A DNA stretch of 64,000 nucleotides from JAPHTQ01 sp050302275 (GCA_050302275.1 JBNLAT010000009.1:13486-77485); one strand, 5' to 3'. Shown: positions 18,245 to 27,518, counted from the stretch's first letter. Translations and numbers: made by a program. The notes: generated from the sequence alone by a model not told the origin.

Positions 18245-19238
18245 ATCTATCGTAGCCTTGTATCTGATATTCACCATCATACTGACCATGGGAGCTTTAA
18301 ACGTGAACACTGCGGAAAGTGGCACTATCAATTACTCATTGTATCAAAAACCGTATTTCACTATTGAATTCACTGCCCAAAGAATGGGAGTGAATATAAG
18401 GCTCAATGATATCCCTGTTTATGATGTTGACAATAGCGGGTTTATGACGCTTGAACTTCCTGCCAACGAATACATGATAAATGGAAAAAACGAATTAACT
18501 GTCATCACCTATCCATTATTTGATGATGAGGATGAGCAAACAAATGAGTACATCGACGGTTCAACCCTGAATGTAGGGTTATACGTCAGAGAGGATGAGG
18601 ATAATTCAAATACAAGGAAATTAATAAGTCGTGTAGAAATCACACCCGGCAATGCATATACCATTGGGGAACATGAGGTTGCAAAGTACACCAATCAATC
18701 AACCGGCACACCAATATCAGTTACCAAAGATGCATCAGTATTGGATTATCCAGGATATGGAGTATATAAGAAGCAGGTAGCAACAACATGGCACATCGAT
18801 AATATAGAAACAAAGTTACCTCGTTGGCAATGGCAGGATGGTGACATCATCAAAAATGATGAAAGTCACTATAACACCCTCCTACACGCGTATGAAGCGC
18901 TACATAAGGCACTGTCAGACAAGGATCTAAATCTAGTAAAAAGCATTTCTTCTAATAGATCAAAAGAACTTGCAACTGCATACTATCTAGGTAGCGAAGA
19001 TGCTGGCTTTGAATATTCAGCACTTGGCAAAGATATGTATTCCGATACAGCTTCACTATATGAACAACTTTATCTGGATTACACAAAGTTCGAGATTATT
19101 GGGAATGGGAAATTAGCGCGCATTTTCAGTGGCGCCCATTTTCAGCCAATATTATATGGAAATTACGATACCGGACAAATATATAAATATCAGTTTATGT
19201 GGTATCTTAAAAATGGCAAATGGATACTAATACGATAA
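18237..19238 (+). CDS. Exported 333-residue protein; candidate immunity protein
   Basis: I do not recognise the family. The N-terminus is a hydrophobic signal-type segment (about residues 4-24, ending near NVNTAES), so the mature protein should be periplasmic or anchored in the inner membrane. A beta-rich N-terminal half (GTINYSLYQKPYFTIEF onward) and an alpha/beta C-terminal half (LLHAYEALHKALSDKDL, ending YKYQFMWYLKNGKWILI) resemble a lipoprotein-like plus NTF2-like layout, though I cannot prove it. The start overlaps the upstream stop by eight bases, so both proteins are made together. A decayed copy of its 5' end lies directly downstream. An immunity role against a periplasmic or membrane-acting effector is inferred from context. 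Confidence 0.5.
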   Translation: MDKSIVALYLIFTIILTMGALNVNTAESGTINYSLYQKPYFTIEFTAQRMGVNIRLNDIPVYDVDNSGFMTLELPANEYMINGKNELTVITYPLFDDEDEQTNEYIDGSTLNVGLYVREDEDNSNTRKLISRVEITPGNAYTIGEHEVAKYTNQSTGTPISVTKDASVLDYPGYGVYKKQVATTWHIDNIETKLPRWQWQDGDIIKNDESHYNTLLHAYEALHKALSDKDLNLVKSISSNRSKELATAYYLGSEDAGFEYSALGKDMYSDTASLYEQLYLDYTKFEIIGNGKLARIFSGAHFQPILYGNYDTGQIYKYQFMWYLKNGKWILIR

Positions 19239-19282
19239 TCCCAAAGTCGAAAATGCGCTACCGTTCAAGGTGAGTGGTAATG

Positions 19283-19445
19283 TATATGATGAGTGAAATA
19301 AACGCATCCTTGATGATTTGATTTACTTTTATATTAATAACAGTAATCTTGCATGTGGATAACGTGGAAAGTACCACCATTAATTACTCATCATATCAAA
19401 ACGTATTTCACTATCGAGTACGTTGCCCAAAGAATGGGAGTGAGG
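19283..19445 (+). pseudogene. Decayed copy of the 5' part of the candidate immunity gene
   Basis: The segment aligns by eye with the first roughly 160 bases of the gene at 18237. Shared runs include AATTACTCAT, CGTATTTCACTAT and a 20-base run ending in GGGAGTGA (19426-19445 region). A 2-base deletion after TATCAAAA shifts the frame, and the signal-peptide part carries stops. The translation NVESTTINYSSYQ corresponds to NTAESGTINYSLYQ of the intact gene. Sequence identity ends abruptly near 19443. It looks like the remnant of a second, related immunity gene or of a tandem duplication. Confidence 0.75.
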
Positions 19446-19602
19446 GAACTTAGTACGCGAATTGAAGCACTCTCGTACACCATAAAATCAGGTCAGTGAT
19501 CCGTGGCATACCCAACGAAATAAACCCCCAAATGATACGGCAAAAGAAGTCTTTATCCAGCTGCTCAAGTGAGTACGAGTGGGTGGACAGTGGTGATCGC
19601 TA

Positions 19603-19779
19603 GTGAATTTTACCTTTTCTGAAGGATTCTCCCGGCCAGTATATGTGGCGACAATTATGGTCGCTTTAGACCGGCATAAGGTGCTCAGCAAAGTAGAGGA
19701 AAATCTGCGCAATACTACGCCGATGGCCGTCAAAATCGACGAAGATCCTGGTATCCAGATATACCTAGAAAAACAATAA
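19603..19779 (+). pseudogene. Remnant of an unrecognised gene (58 codons open)
   Basis: A GTG-started frame of 58 residues ends at TAA (19777-19779) and reads like real coding sequence (FSRPVYVATIMVALDRH, then KVEENLRNTTPMAVKID). Upstream, other frames hold protein-like pieces such as NDTAKEVFIQLLK (near 19532-19570), broken by stops, as if a longer gene had been frameshifted several times. There is no ribosome site before the GTG. It may be the tail of another effector- or immunity-type gene. I cannot assign a family. Confidence 0.35.
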
Positions 19780-19830
19780 GGAATAGCTAGTCAAGAATCT
19801 ACACTGCACGGTACATAGAATTATAACTAA

Positions 19831-19859
19831 TTGATTAGTATCGATAAAAATGATATAAA
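19831..19859 (+). promoter_or_regulatory. Probable promoter of the TPR gene operon
   Basis: TTGATT (19831-19836) and TATAAA (19854-19859) are spaced by 17 bp in an A+T-rich stretch, about 70 bp before the first TPR gene. It is the best sigma-70-like match between the pseudogene region and the operon. Confidence 0.45.
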
Positions 19860-19931
19860 TGCTCTCCTTGGCGCGCCTTCTGGCGCATAACATAACCCTA
19901 TGGATTGTCGGTTACTTCTACGGCCAGCTAC

Positions 19932-21539
19932 ATGGACTTTTTATACATAGACGTATGCTTTCAGGTCGTAGCAAAGCGTGCGCTGCTTATCTTTGGTTGC
20001 GTGCTTGTTCTTGCACACCCCTCCCCCAGTTTCGCTGAAGATCACCTGTTGGACGATATCAACCAACTCGACAGTGAATTCAGGAAAGTCTCTGCCAGCT
20101 ATTATAAATCCTCTGCCAACGCATCAACTGATAAACGCTCCCGATTTAGCCGCATTTCTAAATTGCACGCCAGAGTAAAAGAGTTAACAGTCCACGCTGA
20201 CGACATATCAGCGATACAGCTGCTCTATCAAAACAAAGGGCTGGTACTCAATAATATTGATGACAGAGCTGTATTTACATTCATTGAACTTTTGTTGAGA
20301 AACAATGAGTGGCATATGGCTGAAGAACTTTTTTCCGCCATAAAAGATGAAGGCGACCGTTCGCTACTGTCAACAGCAAACTTCCTGTTTGCCAGATACT
20401 ACACCGACAGGCATGAATGGAAAAACGCCGACGCATTACTAAACGGGATCTTCTCCGAACTTCCTGTTGAGGATGCCGCTTATGCGTACTTGCTAAAGGG
20501 TGTTGCTCTTCAAAATCTGAAGCAACATCGTAAAGCAATCGTCTTTTATAAAAAAATACCAGCATCGTCTCGCTACTATCGCGAAGCACAGCTAAATATT
20601 GCTGTGGCCAGTATTCGACAGGGATGGTGGACAGATGCAAATCTCATTATAAAAAAGGTTACCGCTGACACGCCTAAAGGCATCAGCCAGAATGAAACCA
20701 TTAACCGACTTCATTTGGTACTTGGTTATGCCCTACTTCAGCGTGAGTATTACCGTAATGCCCGTGACGAATTCAGAAAAATAACACTCGATAGCAGATA
20801 TGCTAATCGCGCACTGTTGGGTATTGGTTTGACAGCCGCAAACCAGGAAGACTTTGTGGGTGGATTGAATGCGCTATCCATTTTAAAAAACAAAAACACC
20901 TATGATCTGTCTGTTGACGAGTCCTATCTATTACTTCCCTACGTGTACGACAAACTCAAACAGTCTACGACTGTAAGTACGAGTTATACAGAGGCGATGA
21001 CTCACTATAATAATCGCATCAATTCACTGAATAACATTATCTCCAGGCATGTTTCATTTACCGCAAACCAATATAACGACAACACATCAACTTTACTTAT
21101 CTCCGACAACAACCTTGACTACGGGCAGAAATATCCCGATTCATTTATAAAGAATTACCGCCTACTCCTGAAATTCGGAAACAGCACAGCCACACTCAGC
21201 TTGACCAATCAAATTAACAACCTGCTAAAAAGTTATGACCGTACCTATCAGAAAATTGTGTCGGACTTGATTGAACAACGTATCGGATATCTAAAGAGCT
21301 ATCTAAATCAGTCACGTTATGGGTTGGCCAAGTTCTTTGATAGTAATCGAGAAGATAAGTCACCCAATCAAGATACATCGGCCAATATCGGTAGCGATCA
21401 AGAAACTACAGAAATCAACCAGCCTACTGATGATACTGTTGCCTCTCCTAGCGATGAAAGCAATAGTACGAGCTTAAACGATACTGACTCAGAAAACAGG
21501 AACAGTGACTCAGTGGTTGGTGAGACGAACCATGAATAA
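19932..21539 (+). CDS. Exported TPR-repeat protein, first of four
   Basis: I cannot name a specific family. From the ATG at 19932 the protein has about 535 residues; a TTG nine codons earlier is the only in-frame alternative upstream. A signal peptide (AKRALLIFGCVLVLAHPSPSFA) ends before EDHLLDDI. The body is made of helical TPR-like repeats (for example EWHMAEELFSAI, DAAYAYLLKGVALQNLKQHRKAIVFYKKI, LHLVLGYALLQREYYRNARDEFRKI). The last 60 residues are a Ser/Thr/Asp/Asn-rich tail. It overlaps the next gene by eight bases (ATGAATAA). TPR proteins like these serve as periplasmic scaffolds, for example with AglT/GltE-type or Tol/Exb-linked machines; that link is inference. Confidence 0.75.
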   Translation: MDFLYIDVCFQVVAKRALLIFGCVLVLAHPSPSFAEDHLLDDINQLDSEFRKVSASYYKSSANASTDKRSRFSRISKLHARVKELTVHADDISAIQLLYQNKGLVLNNIDDRAVFTFIELLLRNNEWHMAEELFSAIKDEGDRSLLSTANFLFARYYTDRHEWKNADALLNGIFSELPVEDAAYAYLLKGVALQNLKQHRKAIVFYKKIPASSRYYREAQLNIAVASIRQGWWTDANLIIKKVTADTPKGISQNETINRLHLVLGYALLQREYYRNARDEFRKITLDSRYANRALLGIGLTAANQEDFVGGLNALSILKNKNTYDLSVDESYLLLPYVYDKLKQSTTVSTSYTEAMTHYNNRINSLNNIISRHVSFTANQYNDNTSTLLISDNNLDYGQKYPDSFIKNYRLLLKFGNSTATLSLTNQINNLLKSYDRTYQKIVSDLIEQRIGYLKSYLNQSRYGLAKFFDSNREDKSPNQDTSANIGSDQETTEINQPTDDTVASPSDESNSTSLNDTDSENRNSDSVVGETNHE

Positions 21540-24345
21540 TCGACCAACCCCAATAATATTAATACTTTTGTTTGTGAGCGTTACTACTCTCACAGCGTGC
21601 ATACATACAGCGCAGGAAGAACCAACCAGTCTTGGTGATATTGATGTCGTAGGAGGAAAAGAGAAAAAAAGTGCCGTATTCGTCAAACCAAAAACGGATG
21701 CCGAGGTAAGAAAGGCATATACAGACTACCTGAATAGCGCAGGCATCGATGACCTTTCCAGGTTCAGTGCCTTGTCCAGGCTAGCAGAGCTTGAGATCAA
21801 TGCTTCCCAGAAATCATCGACACTACAGCCTGATAACACTGCCGACAACACAGCATCTGACGCGGCCTACGAACTAAAACTTGACCGAACAATCGGACTC
21901 CTTGAAACATCTCTACGAGATTATCCAGGGGCAAAAAATAACGACACCCTGCTATATCAACTCGCCAAAGTATATGACCAGAAAGGCGATCATCAGAGTT
22001 CGATGCACCAATTAGAAATACTCACCCAAAAATACCCGAACAGTAAATACTATGCCGAGTCACAATTCAGAATTGCTGAAGATGCTTTCTCGCAAAGAGA
22101 TTACAGATTGGCTGAGTATGCCTATACAGAGGTCATTGTCTCACCTGAGAATAGTATTTTTTATGAAAAATCACTTTTCAAGCGTGGCTGGTCACGATTT
22201 AAAGAACGATATTATAAAGATGCTGCAGATGACTTTCTAAATGCAGTTGAGCGTCATGACTTTGACGCACATGAAAAGCTGGGGAAATCCGAACTTGAGC
22301 AATTCAATGAGTACTTTCGCGCTCTTGCCCTCACCTTCTCCTACATGGGGGGGCCAGAAGAAATTTACACGTACTTCGTAAACAGGCCAGAATTTAGATA
22401 CACATACTATATCTACTCAACCATGGGGGATATCTACTTAAAGCAGGAGCGCTATTCAGACACGGCGCATATCCATCAGCAATTTATTAAACAGTATCCC
22501 AAATCGGAGAATATTCCTTACTCCAAGCTAAAAATCATCGAGGCCTGGCAAAAAAGTGGTTTTGACTCAAAGGTTTATGATGCGATTGATGATTTTTATC
22601 AGACTTACAACCCAGACAGCAAGTACTGGGTTAACCAAAACGAGAACTCAAATATTAACCGGGTCATTAGACGGTCACTAAAGAAGTACGTAATCCTTAT
22701 TTCCGGTTACTATCACAACCGCTATCAAAAATCCTCTGCCAAACAAGATTTTATAAAGGCTGAAACATGGTACAAACGTTATTTGCAGTACTACAATACC
22801 TATGCACAAAACGACAATATATATTTCCTCTATGCTGAGCTACTGTCACAGCGTAAACGTAATGAACAAGCTCTAAAATACTATGAACTGGCGGCGTATC
22901 AGAACGAACTGATCGTTAATAAGGAGGCAGCCTATGCCTCAATCACCACCAGCGACATGCTCTATTCATCACACCCCGACAAAAAAGAATACCTAACCAA
23001 ACATATCGCATATGCATTAAAGTATTCACAATCCTATCCGGACGATAAGAACACAAAAAAATTAATCACCCATGCGATTGAGTTGGCATTCAAAGCGAAG
23101 GAATATAAAACAACCATTGAACTGTCAGATATATACCTGAATTCAGGCCTGGCAAAAAAAAGTATTTACATCACCGGTTTAAAAGCTGAGTCATACTTTA
23201 ACCTCGGCGAATATGAAGAAGCAGAATCCATATATAGTGGCTTATCTGACTCGACCACATCCACTGATACACACAAGAAGTATACAGACAAACTTGCCCT
23301 GTCGATTTATAAACAGGGGGAAAAAGCCAACAATGCAAACGACATCATTAAAGCAATGCATGACTATTCACGCATTGCTGATATTGCACCACACTCAGAA
23401 ATAGCATCTACAGGCTTATACGATGCAATTGCACTTGCCATGCAACATCAACAATGGAAAACCGCCATTACACATATCAAGCGCTTCCAGGCGCTCTATC
23501 CTAGCCACAAGTTAAAAGTCGATGTTGCCAAGAAACTATCAGCCGCCTACCTGGCGTCAAATCAGGGAATCATGGCCGCAAAAGAGTTCGAAAAACTCTC
23601 TGGTATTGGTGAAAATAGTGAAGTAAAAGCAGCGGCTCTTTGGCAAGCCGCAGAAATATATATCAAGAAAGAGCAACCCAAAGACGCCATAAGTGCCTTT
23701 GAAAAATATACTGCCAAGTTTAAAAAACCATTCCCACAGTATATCGAGGCAATGTATAAGCTTACGGAGCTAAACAAGCAGGTCAATTCATACCGCGAAG
23801 TAACAAAGTGGCAAAAGAACATCATAAATGCTGATCGTAAGGCGCTCAATAACGCCAAAACAGACAGAACCAAGTTTGTTGTATCAGCAGCATGCCTTGA
23901 GCTTGCGGATGCTGAAAAGCAAATTTTTGATAATGCTCAACTCACACTTCCGCTAAACAAAAGTCTCAAACGAAAGAAAAATGCTATGCAAAATGCTGTA
24001 AAGCTTTATGCCAAAGCCTCAAAATACAAAGTGTTCGAAATGGTTACAGAATCGACACATAAAATCGCGAGCATCTACAAATCCTTTAGTAAAGCATTAC
24101 TCGATTCCGAACGACCAAAAAACCTCAATGAGGAAGAACTCAATCAGTACGAAATACTGCTCGAAGACCAAGCCTTTCCTTTTGAGGATAAAGCCATTGA
24201 GTTCTACGAAATCAATCTGTCGCGGATCAAGGATGGATACTATAACGACTGGATCACAAAGAGCCACGAAAGGCTCATACAGCTGTTCCCCACCCGCTAC
24301 AAAAGGGAGCCGAAGCAAGATGTCTATATCAGCGCTATCAATTAA
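21532..24345 (+). CDS. Large TPR lipoprotein
   Basis: The 937-residue protein begins MNNRPTPIILILLF and has a lipobox TLTAC, so it should be a membrane-anchored lipoprotein facing the periplasm. Many TPR units follow: DTLLYQLAKVYDQKGDHQSSMHQLEIL, YAESQFRIAEDAFSQRDYRLAEYAYTEVI, FYEKSLFKRGWSRFKERYYKDAADDF, and others up to about residue 800. The architecture recalls the long TPR proteins of gliding-motility-type (AglT/PglI-like) clusters, but no TolQ/TolR/AgmX partner is in the window. The start overlaps the upstream stop, and the end overlaps the next gene, so the four genes form one coupled operon. Confidence 0.78.
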   Translation: MNNRPTPIILILLFVSVTTLTACIHTAQEEPTSLGDIDVVGGKEKKSAVFVKPKTDAEVRKAYTDYLNSAGIDDLSRFSALSRLAELEINASQKSSTLQPDNTADNTASDAAYELKLDRTIGLLETSLRDYPGAKNNDTLLYQLAKVYDQKGDHQSSMHQLEILTQKYPNSKYYAESQFRIAEDAFSQRDYRLAEYAYTEVIVSPENSIFYEKSLFKRGWSRFKERYYKDAADDFLNAVERHDFDAHEKLGKSELEQFNEYFRALALTFSYMGGPEEIYTYFVNRPEFRYTYYIYSTMGDIYLKQERYSDTAHIHQQFIKQYPKSENIPYSKLKIIEAWQKSGFDSKVYDAIDDFYQTYNPDSKYWVNQNENSNINRVIRRSLKKYVILISGYYHNRYQKSSAKQDFIKAETWYKRYLQYYNTYAQNDNIYFLYAELLSQRKRNEQALKYYELAAYQNELIVNKEAAYASITTSDMLYSSHPDKKEYLTKHIAYALKYSQSYPDDKNTKKLITHAIELAFKAKEYKTTIELSDIYLNSGLAKKSIYITGLKAESYFNLGEYEEAESIYSGLSDSTTSTDTHKKYTDKLALSIYKQGEKANNANDIIKAMHDYSRIADIAPHSEIASTGLYDAIALAMQHQQWKTAITHIKRFQALYPSHKLKVDVAKKLSAAYLASNQGIMAAKEFEKLSGIGENSEVKAAALWQAAEIYIKKEQPKDAISAFEKYTAKFKKPFPQYIEAMYKLTELNKQVNSYREVTKWQKNIINADRKALNNAKTDRTKFVVSAACLELADAEKQIFDNAQLTLPLNKSLKRKKNAMQNAVKLYAKASKYKVFEMVTESTHKIASIYKSFSKALLDSERPKNLNEEELNQYEILLEDQAFPFEDKAIEFYEINLSRIKDGYYNDWITKSHERLIQLFPTRYKREPKQDVYISAIN

Positions 24346-24958
24346 CATGTCGCTACGTCGCCACTTATCTACGGGTGCTACTATTCTGGCATTGCTGGCT
24401 ATCTCAGCCTGCACACAGGAAAGCGTCAAAACTACGACAGATGAATCACAACCTGCAGAGAAAATACCCACTGTAGTCATCGGCGCAGACGATAAGGAAC
24501 AGTACCAAACTGCCCTGACGGCCATGGAAAACGGTAATATAGACAAGGCAGAAAGCGTCTTTCAGGATCTCACCCGAAGCCAGCCGTATATGGCAGGGCC
24601 CTATTGCAACCTGGCCTTGATCCAGCTCAAACGAAGCCAATACGATGAGTCTCTCAAAACCATCGAAAAGGCTATTACCCTGAGCAGAAATATCCCCCAA
24701 GCATACAATTTGCGCGCCCAGCTATACATTCATAACGGCAAGATCAAGGAAGCCGAAACCGACTACCTGAAATCCCTGGAACTTGATCCGAACTACGCAA
24801 ACGCGCACTATAATATCGCCCTGCTATACGATATCTACTATCAGGATATCCAAAAAGCGATTCAGCACTACGAAAAATACATGTCGCTCCTGGATCGTCC
24901 CGACAAAACAACGGCCGACTGGATTAACCACCTGAAGGGTTCACTCAAACATGGTTAA
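24320..24958 (+). CDS. Small TPR lipoprotein
   Basis: A signal segment with a lipobox (LLAISAC) precedes about 160 residues containing three to four TPR units (YQTALTAMENGNIDKAESVF, AGPYCNLALIQLKRSQYDESL, AYNLRAQLYIHNGKIKEAETDYLK, ANAHYNIALLYDIYYQDIQKAI). Two starts are possible. The ATG at 24320 has GGGAG ten bases upstream and lies inside the previous gene. The ATG at 24347, just after the previous stop, gives a more typical signal peptide but has no ribosome site. The frame stays open further upstream inside the previous gene, but that extension is not protein-like. It overlaps the following gene by eight bases. Confidence 0.75.
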   Translation: MSISALSINMSLRRHLSTGATILALLAISACTQESVKTTTDESQPAEKIPTVVIGADDKEQYQTALTAMENGNIDKAESVFQDLTRSQPYMAGPYCNLALIQLKRSQYDESLKTIEKAITLSRNIPQAYNLRAQLYIHNGKIKEAETDYLKSLELDPNYANAHYNIALLYDIYYQDIQKAIQHYEKYMSLLDRPDKTTADWINHLKGSLKHG

Positions 24959-25229
24959 AAACGCCACACTGTTTATCGCTGTAGCTCTGGTTACTCTCTG
25001 CATGCCAGTCAAAGGCTCAGCTGACGACAGAATCGAACTAAGAACAACGACCATTAAGGGCAACAAAGAGTTACCCAAGATTCTCTACGTTGTACCCTGG
25101 AAAGATATCAAACACAGTAAACAGGATGAGCACAAGCTAGAATTGCATAGTCTATTCGGTGATCTTTTTGATCCCGTGCTACCGCAGAAATATAACAGCA
25201 CAACGAAAATATCCAACGCTAGCAAGTGA
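24951..25229 (+). CDS. Small exported protein, last gene of the TPR operon
   Basis: The 92-residue protein has a signal peptide (NATLFIAVALVTLCMPVKGSA, cleaved before DDRIEL). The mature part of about 70 residues holds a striking stretch, IKGNKELPKILYVVPWK, that looks like a conserved functional motif rather than filler. Its ATG overlaps the stop of the TPR lipoprotein gene. The close coupling suggests the protein works with the three TPR proteins in the periplasm. I do not recognise an experimentally studied family. Confidence 0.7.
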   Translation: MVKNATLFIAVALVTLCMPVKGSADDRIELRTTTIKGNKELPKILYVVPWKDIKHSKQDEHKLELHSLFGDLFDPVLPQKYNSTTKISNASK

Positions 25230-25242
25230 GTTAACAGCCTTC

Positions 25243-25725
25243 TTAGCGTTCATGGACTCTTCTCTCACCAATTTTCCGGCGTTCCCCCAGCTCATTCCAG
25301 CGCCGGATTATTCCTGCTAAATGTACCAAACCATACCCTGTTACAATCATCGAACTCCAAACCAGAAAACTATCAACAACTTCAGGATTGATAAGATAGA
25401 AAGGGATAATGCCTAGCCCACGCACCAAATAGATGACAGAAATACCCACCAACACAGCACGGAGTAGAGGCAATCGACGCACCAGGCCAGCACCGGAAAA
25501 GGCGTAAAACGCCCAACTCGCAAGTACCAGTGTGATGCAAAAGGTCACGATGGAAGGGATTGGCGACCCACTTTCTGCCATTGCCACCATCTCATCTCCT
25601 GCACCAAAAAAACGGTACCATGCGGGTCCGCCGACGATTACAGCAACATGCAGCAAGGCAGCCAGTGCACTTAATATACCAGCAAGAAACAGGAACGGCT
25701 CCACATCCTTCGCCATGATTCTCAT
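25243..25725 (-). CDS. Four-helix integral membrane protein, unknown function
   Basis: The 160-residue protein has four hydrophobic segments (FLFLAGILSALAALLHVAVI, a second starting IPSIVTFCITLVLASWAFYAF, LRAVLVGISVIYLVRGLGIIPFY and VWSSMIVTGYGLVHLAGII) and a basic C-terminus. The first has a histidine (LLHVAV). The ATG at 25725 has AGGAG six bases upstream; a GTG one codon earlier is less likely. It converges on the TPR operon, with only 13 bp between the two stops. No domain name can be given. Confidence 0.65.
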   Translation of the reverse strand: MRIMAKDVEPFLFLAGILSALAALLHVAVIVGGPAWYRFFGAGDEMVAMAESGSPIPSIVTFCITLVLASWAFYAFSGAGLVRRLPLLRAVLVGISVIYLVRGLGIIPFYLINPEVVDSFLVWSSMIVTGYGLVHLAGIIRRWNELGERRKIGERRVHER

Positions 25726-25905
25726 CACCCTCTCCTATAACGTGTCATAGATAGCTATTAATTAAGGATGAGGTCGTCTGATGGATAACGACCATAGGAT
25801 GGTTTATGCCACTCATGCTGCCATGTAAACGTTATTAGTGTCACATTACAGACACTTTTATGACATGTAAGGTAGCTGTCCCTTTCGTAGCGGGTTAGGA
25901 AGGAA

Positions 25906-26349
25906 CTAACTTTTTTTTCGCCAGGCCTGTAACAGCAGCTGCTGCCAGCCATTGCGGCGGTAGAAATCCAATGCGGGTTGGTTTTGCATGTCGGCCAGCA
26001 ATTGTAGCCGCGTGGCCCCCTGCTCCCTGGCCCATATCTCGATCGTATTAAGCAACTGTTTACCGATTCCTTTATTACGGTATTGGCGGTCAATCACCAC
26101 GTCTTCAATCCAGGCTGAATAGGTCCCTTCGGCAGTAGAGATCACCAGTTGCGCGCTACACATACCGATAGCCTTATTCTTATCTCTGGCAACCAGTATA
26201 CAGGAGCGATCATCATCGATAAGCTGTTGCAGGGCACGCTCGGTTTTTGCCGCATCGAAATGGAAGTCTGCTTCGATATCGAAGAGTTGCTGAAGCAGTT
26301 TACCTAGCGTGGGAATATCGCTGGTTGTGGCAGGTTCGATATTCAGCAT
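25906..26349 (-). CDS. GNAT-family N-acetyltransferase
   Basis: The 147-residue length and the acetyl-CoA binding motif YRNKGIGKQLL (R/Q-x-x-G-x-G/A) identify a GCN5-related acetyltransferase. The preceding strand WIEDVVIDRQYR and the later DFYRRNGWQ are also typical. The acceptor cannot be read from the sequence. The start codon abuts the stop of apbE, so it is probably co-transcribed with it. Confidence 0.88.
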   Translation of the reverse strand: MLNIEPATTSDIPTLGKLLQQLFDIEADFHFDAAKTERALQQLIDDDRSCILVARDKNKAIGMCSAQLVISTAEGTYSAWIEDVVIDRQYRNKGIGKQLLNTIEIWAREQGATRLQLLADMQNQPALDFYRRNGWQQLLLQAWRKKS

Positions 26350-27386
26350 TACAACGGATCGCTAATTCGAATATCGGACGGTGGGGGTTCCTGGAACTGT
26401 ACTCGTTTCTGCATCGCCGGGTTCATATAGACCACACCGGCATCATCTACCAGCATCACATATTTAATCCCCATCTGTTTGGCGATGCGATGCCACTCTT
26501 TCGGTCCGGCGACCACCAGCGCTGTGGCGGCGGCATCTGCCACCGCGCCATTGTCGTGGATCACAGTGACCGAAGTGACACCATCGACAGGCATACCGGT
26601 TCGAGGATCGAGAATATGTGCGTAATGGACACCTTCGTATTCACGGTAGCGTTCGTAGTTGCCTGAGGTGAAGACCGATTCATCACCGCTCACTTCCAGT
26701 GAGGCCAATACACCCTGTCCCTGCGGATGACGAATACCGACACGCCACGGTTTGCCGCTTTTACTGCCAATGGCACGGAGATCCCCACCGGCATTAACGA
26801 TGGCGTTGTTGATACCGAACTCCCGTAGTCGCTGGATAGCGAGATCGATCGCATAGCCTTTAGCGAAGGCGCCGAAGTCGAGCTGTACCGCTTTGTTGCT
26901 GCTGGTGAGAATATCGCCGTTAAGGGTAATGTCATCCATACGCGGCGCTGCCTTGACCCACTTTTCAATCGCAGCTTTTGGCGGTGGCGGACCGTTGGGA
27001 CGACCATCGCTCTGGAATCCCCATAAATTCAGCAGGCCACCGATCGCCGGATCGAACAGACCATCGCTCTGATCGGAAAGCTGAGTGGACTGCTCGATGA
27101 TAGGAATTAGAGAAGGAATGACCTTGGCCGGTTTACCCGCGGCAATGGCCTTGTTGATATCAACCAGCGGACCAGGATTCCAGGCGTGCCAGTCGTGGTG
27201 CATCTGCTGGAAATCCTGGGTAATGGTCGCAACCGCTTTTTGCTGTTTCTCCTTGTCAGCACCGAACAGGGTGACATCCACCAGGGTACCGAAGACAAAG
27301 ATCTGATATTGCGCGCTTTGTGGTGGCGCATTACAGGCACTCAGGGAAAAGAGGAGTAACAGGGTAAACAGTTTGATTCTTGGCAT
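26349..27386 (-). CDS. apbE: FAD:protein FMN transferase ApbE, lipoprotein
   Basis: ApbE attaches FMN covalently to a threonine of periplasmic flavoproteins such as NqrC and RnfG. From the ATG at 27386 the 345-residue protein has a short signal peptide ending in a lipobox (SLSAC, cysteine 18). Family motifs follow: FDPAIGGLLNLWGF, DFGAFAKGYAIDLA, NAGGDLRAIG and the C-terminal HILDPRTGMPV and VADAAATALVVAG. The longer frame upstream lacks coding character. Placement beside nif genes fits maturation of an Rnf complex that supplies low-potential electrons to nitrogenase; rnf genes are not in the window. Confidence 0.93.
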   Translation of the reverse strand: MPRIKLFTLLLLFSLSACNAPPQSAQYQIFVFGTLVDVTLFGADKEKQQKAVATITQDFQQMHHDWHAWNPGPLVDINKAIAAGKPAKVIPSLIPIIEQSTQLSDQSDGLFDPAIGGLLNLWGFQSDGRPNGPPPPKAAIEKWVKAAPRMDDITLNGDILTSSNKAVQLDFGAFAKGYAIDLAIQRLREFGINNAIVNAGGDLRAIGSKSGKPWRVGIRHPQGQGVLASLEVSGDESVFTSGNYERYREYEGVHYAHILDPRTGMPVDGVTSVTVIHDNGAVADAAATALVVAGPKEWHRIAKQMGIKYVMLVDDAGVVYMNPAMQKRVQFQEPPPSDIRISDPL

Positions 27387-27518
27387 GGCGGTTCCGTATG
27401 CGGTGCAGCAGGATTGTCTAAACCCATGATACGCCATCTGACATTCAGGCACACGCCTGTAACGGTTCAGAATCCAGAGTTTACGTGACCTGCAAGGGTA
27501 TAACTAATTCGGCAGCTT

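Noticed and set aside
24008..24319. Upstream extension of the small TPR lipoprotein frame
   Set aside because: It overlaps the coding end of the large TPR lipoprotein, and the translation is basic and irregular, not signal-like.
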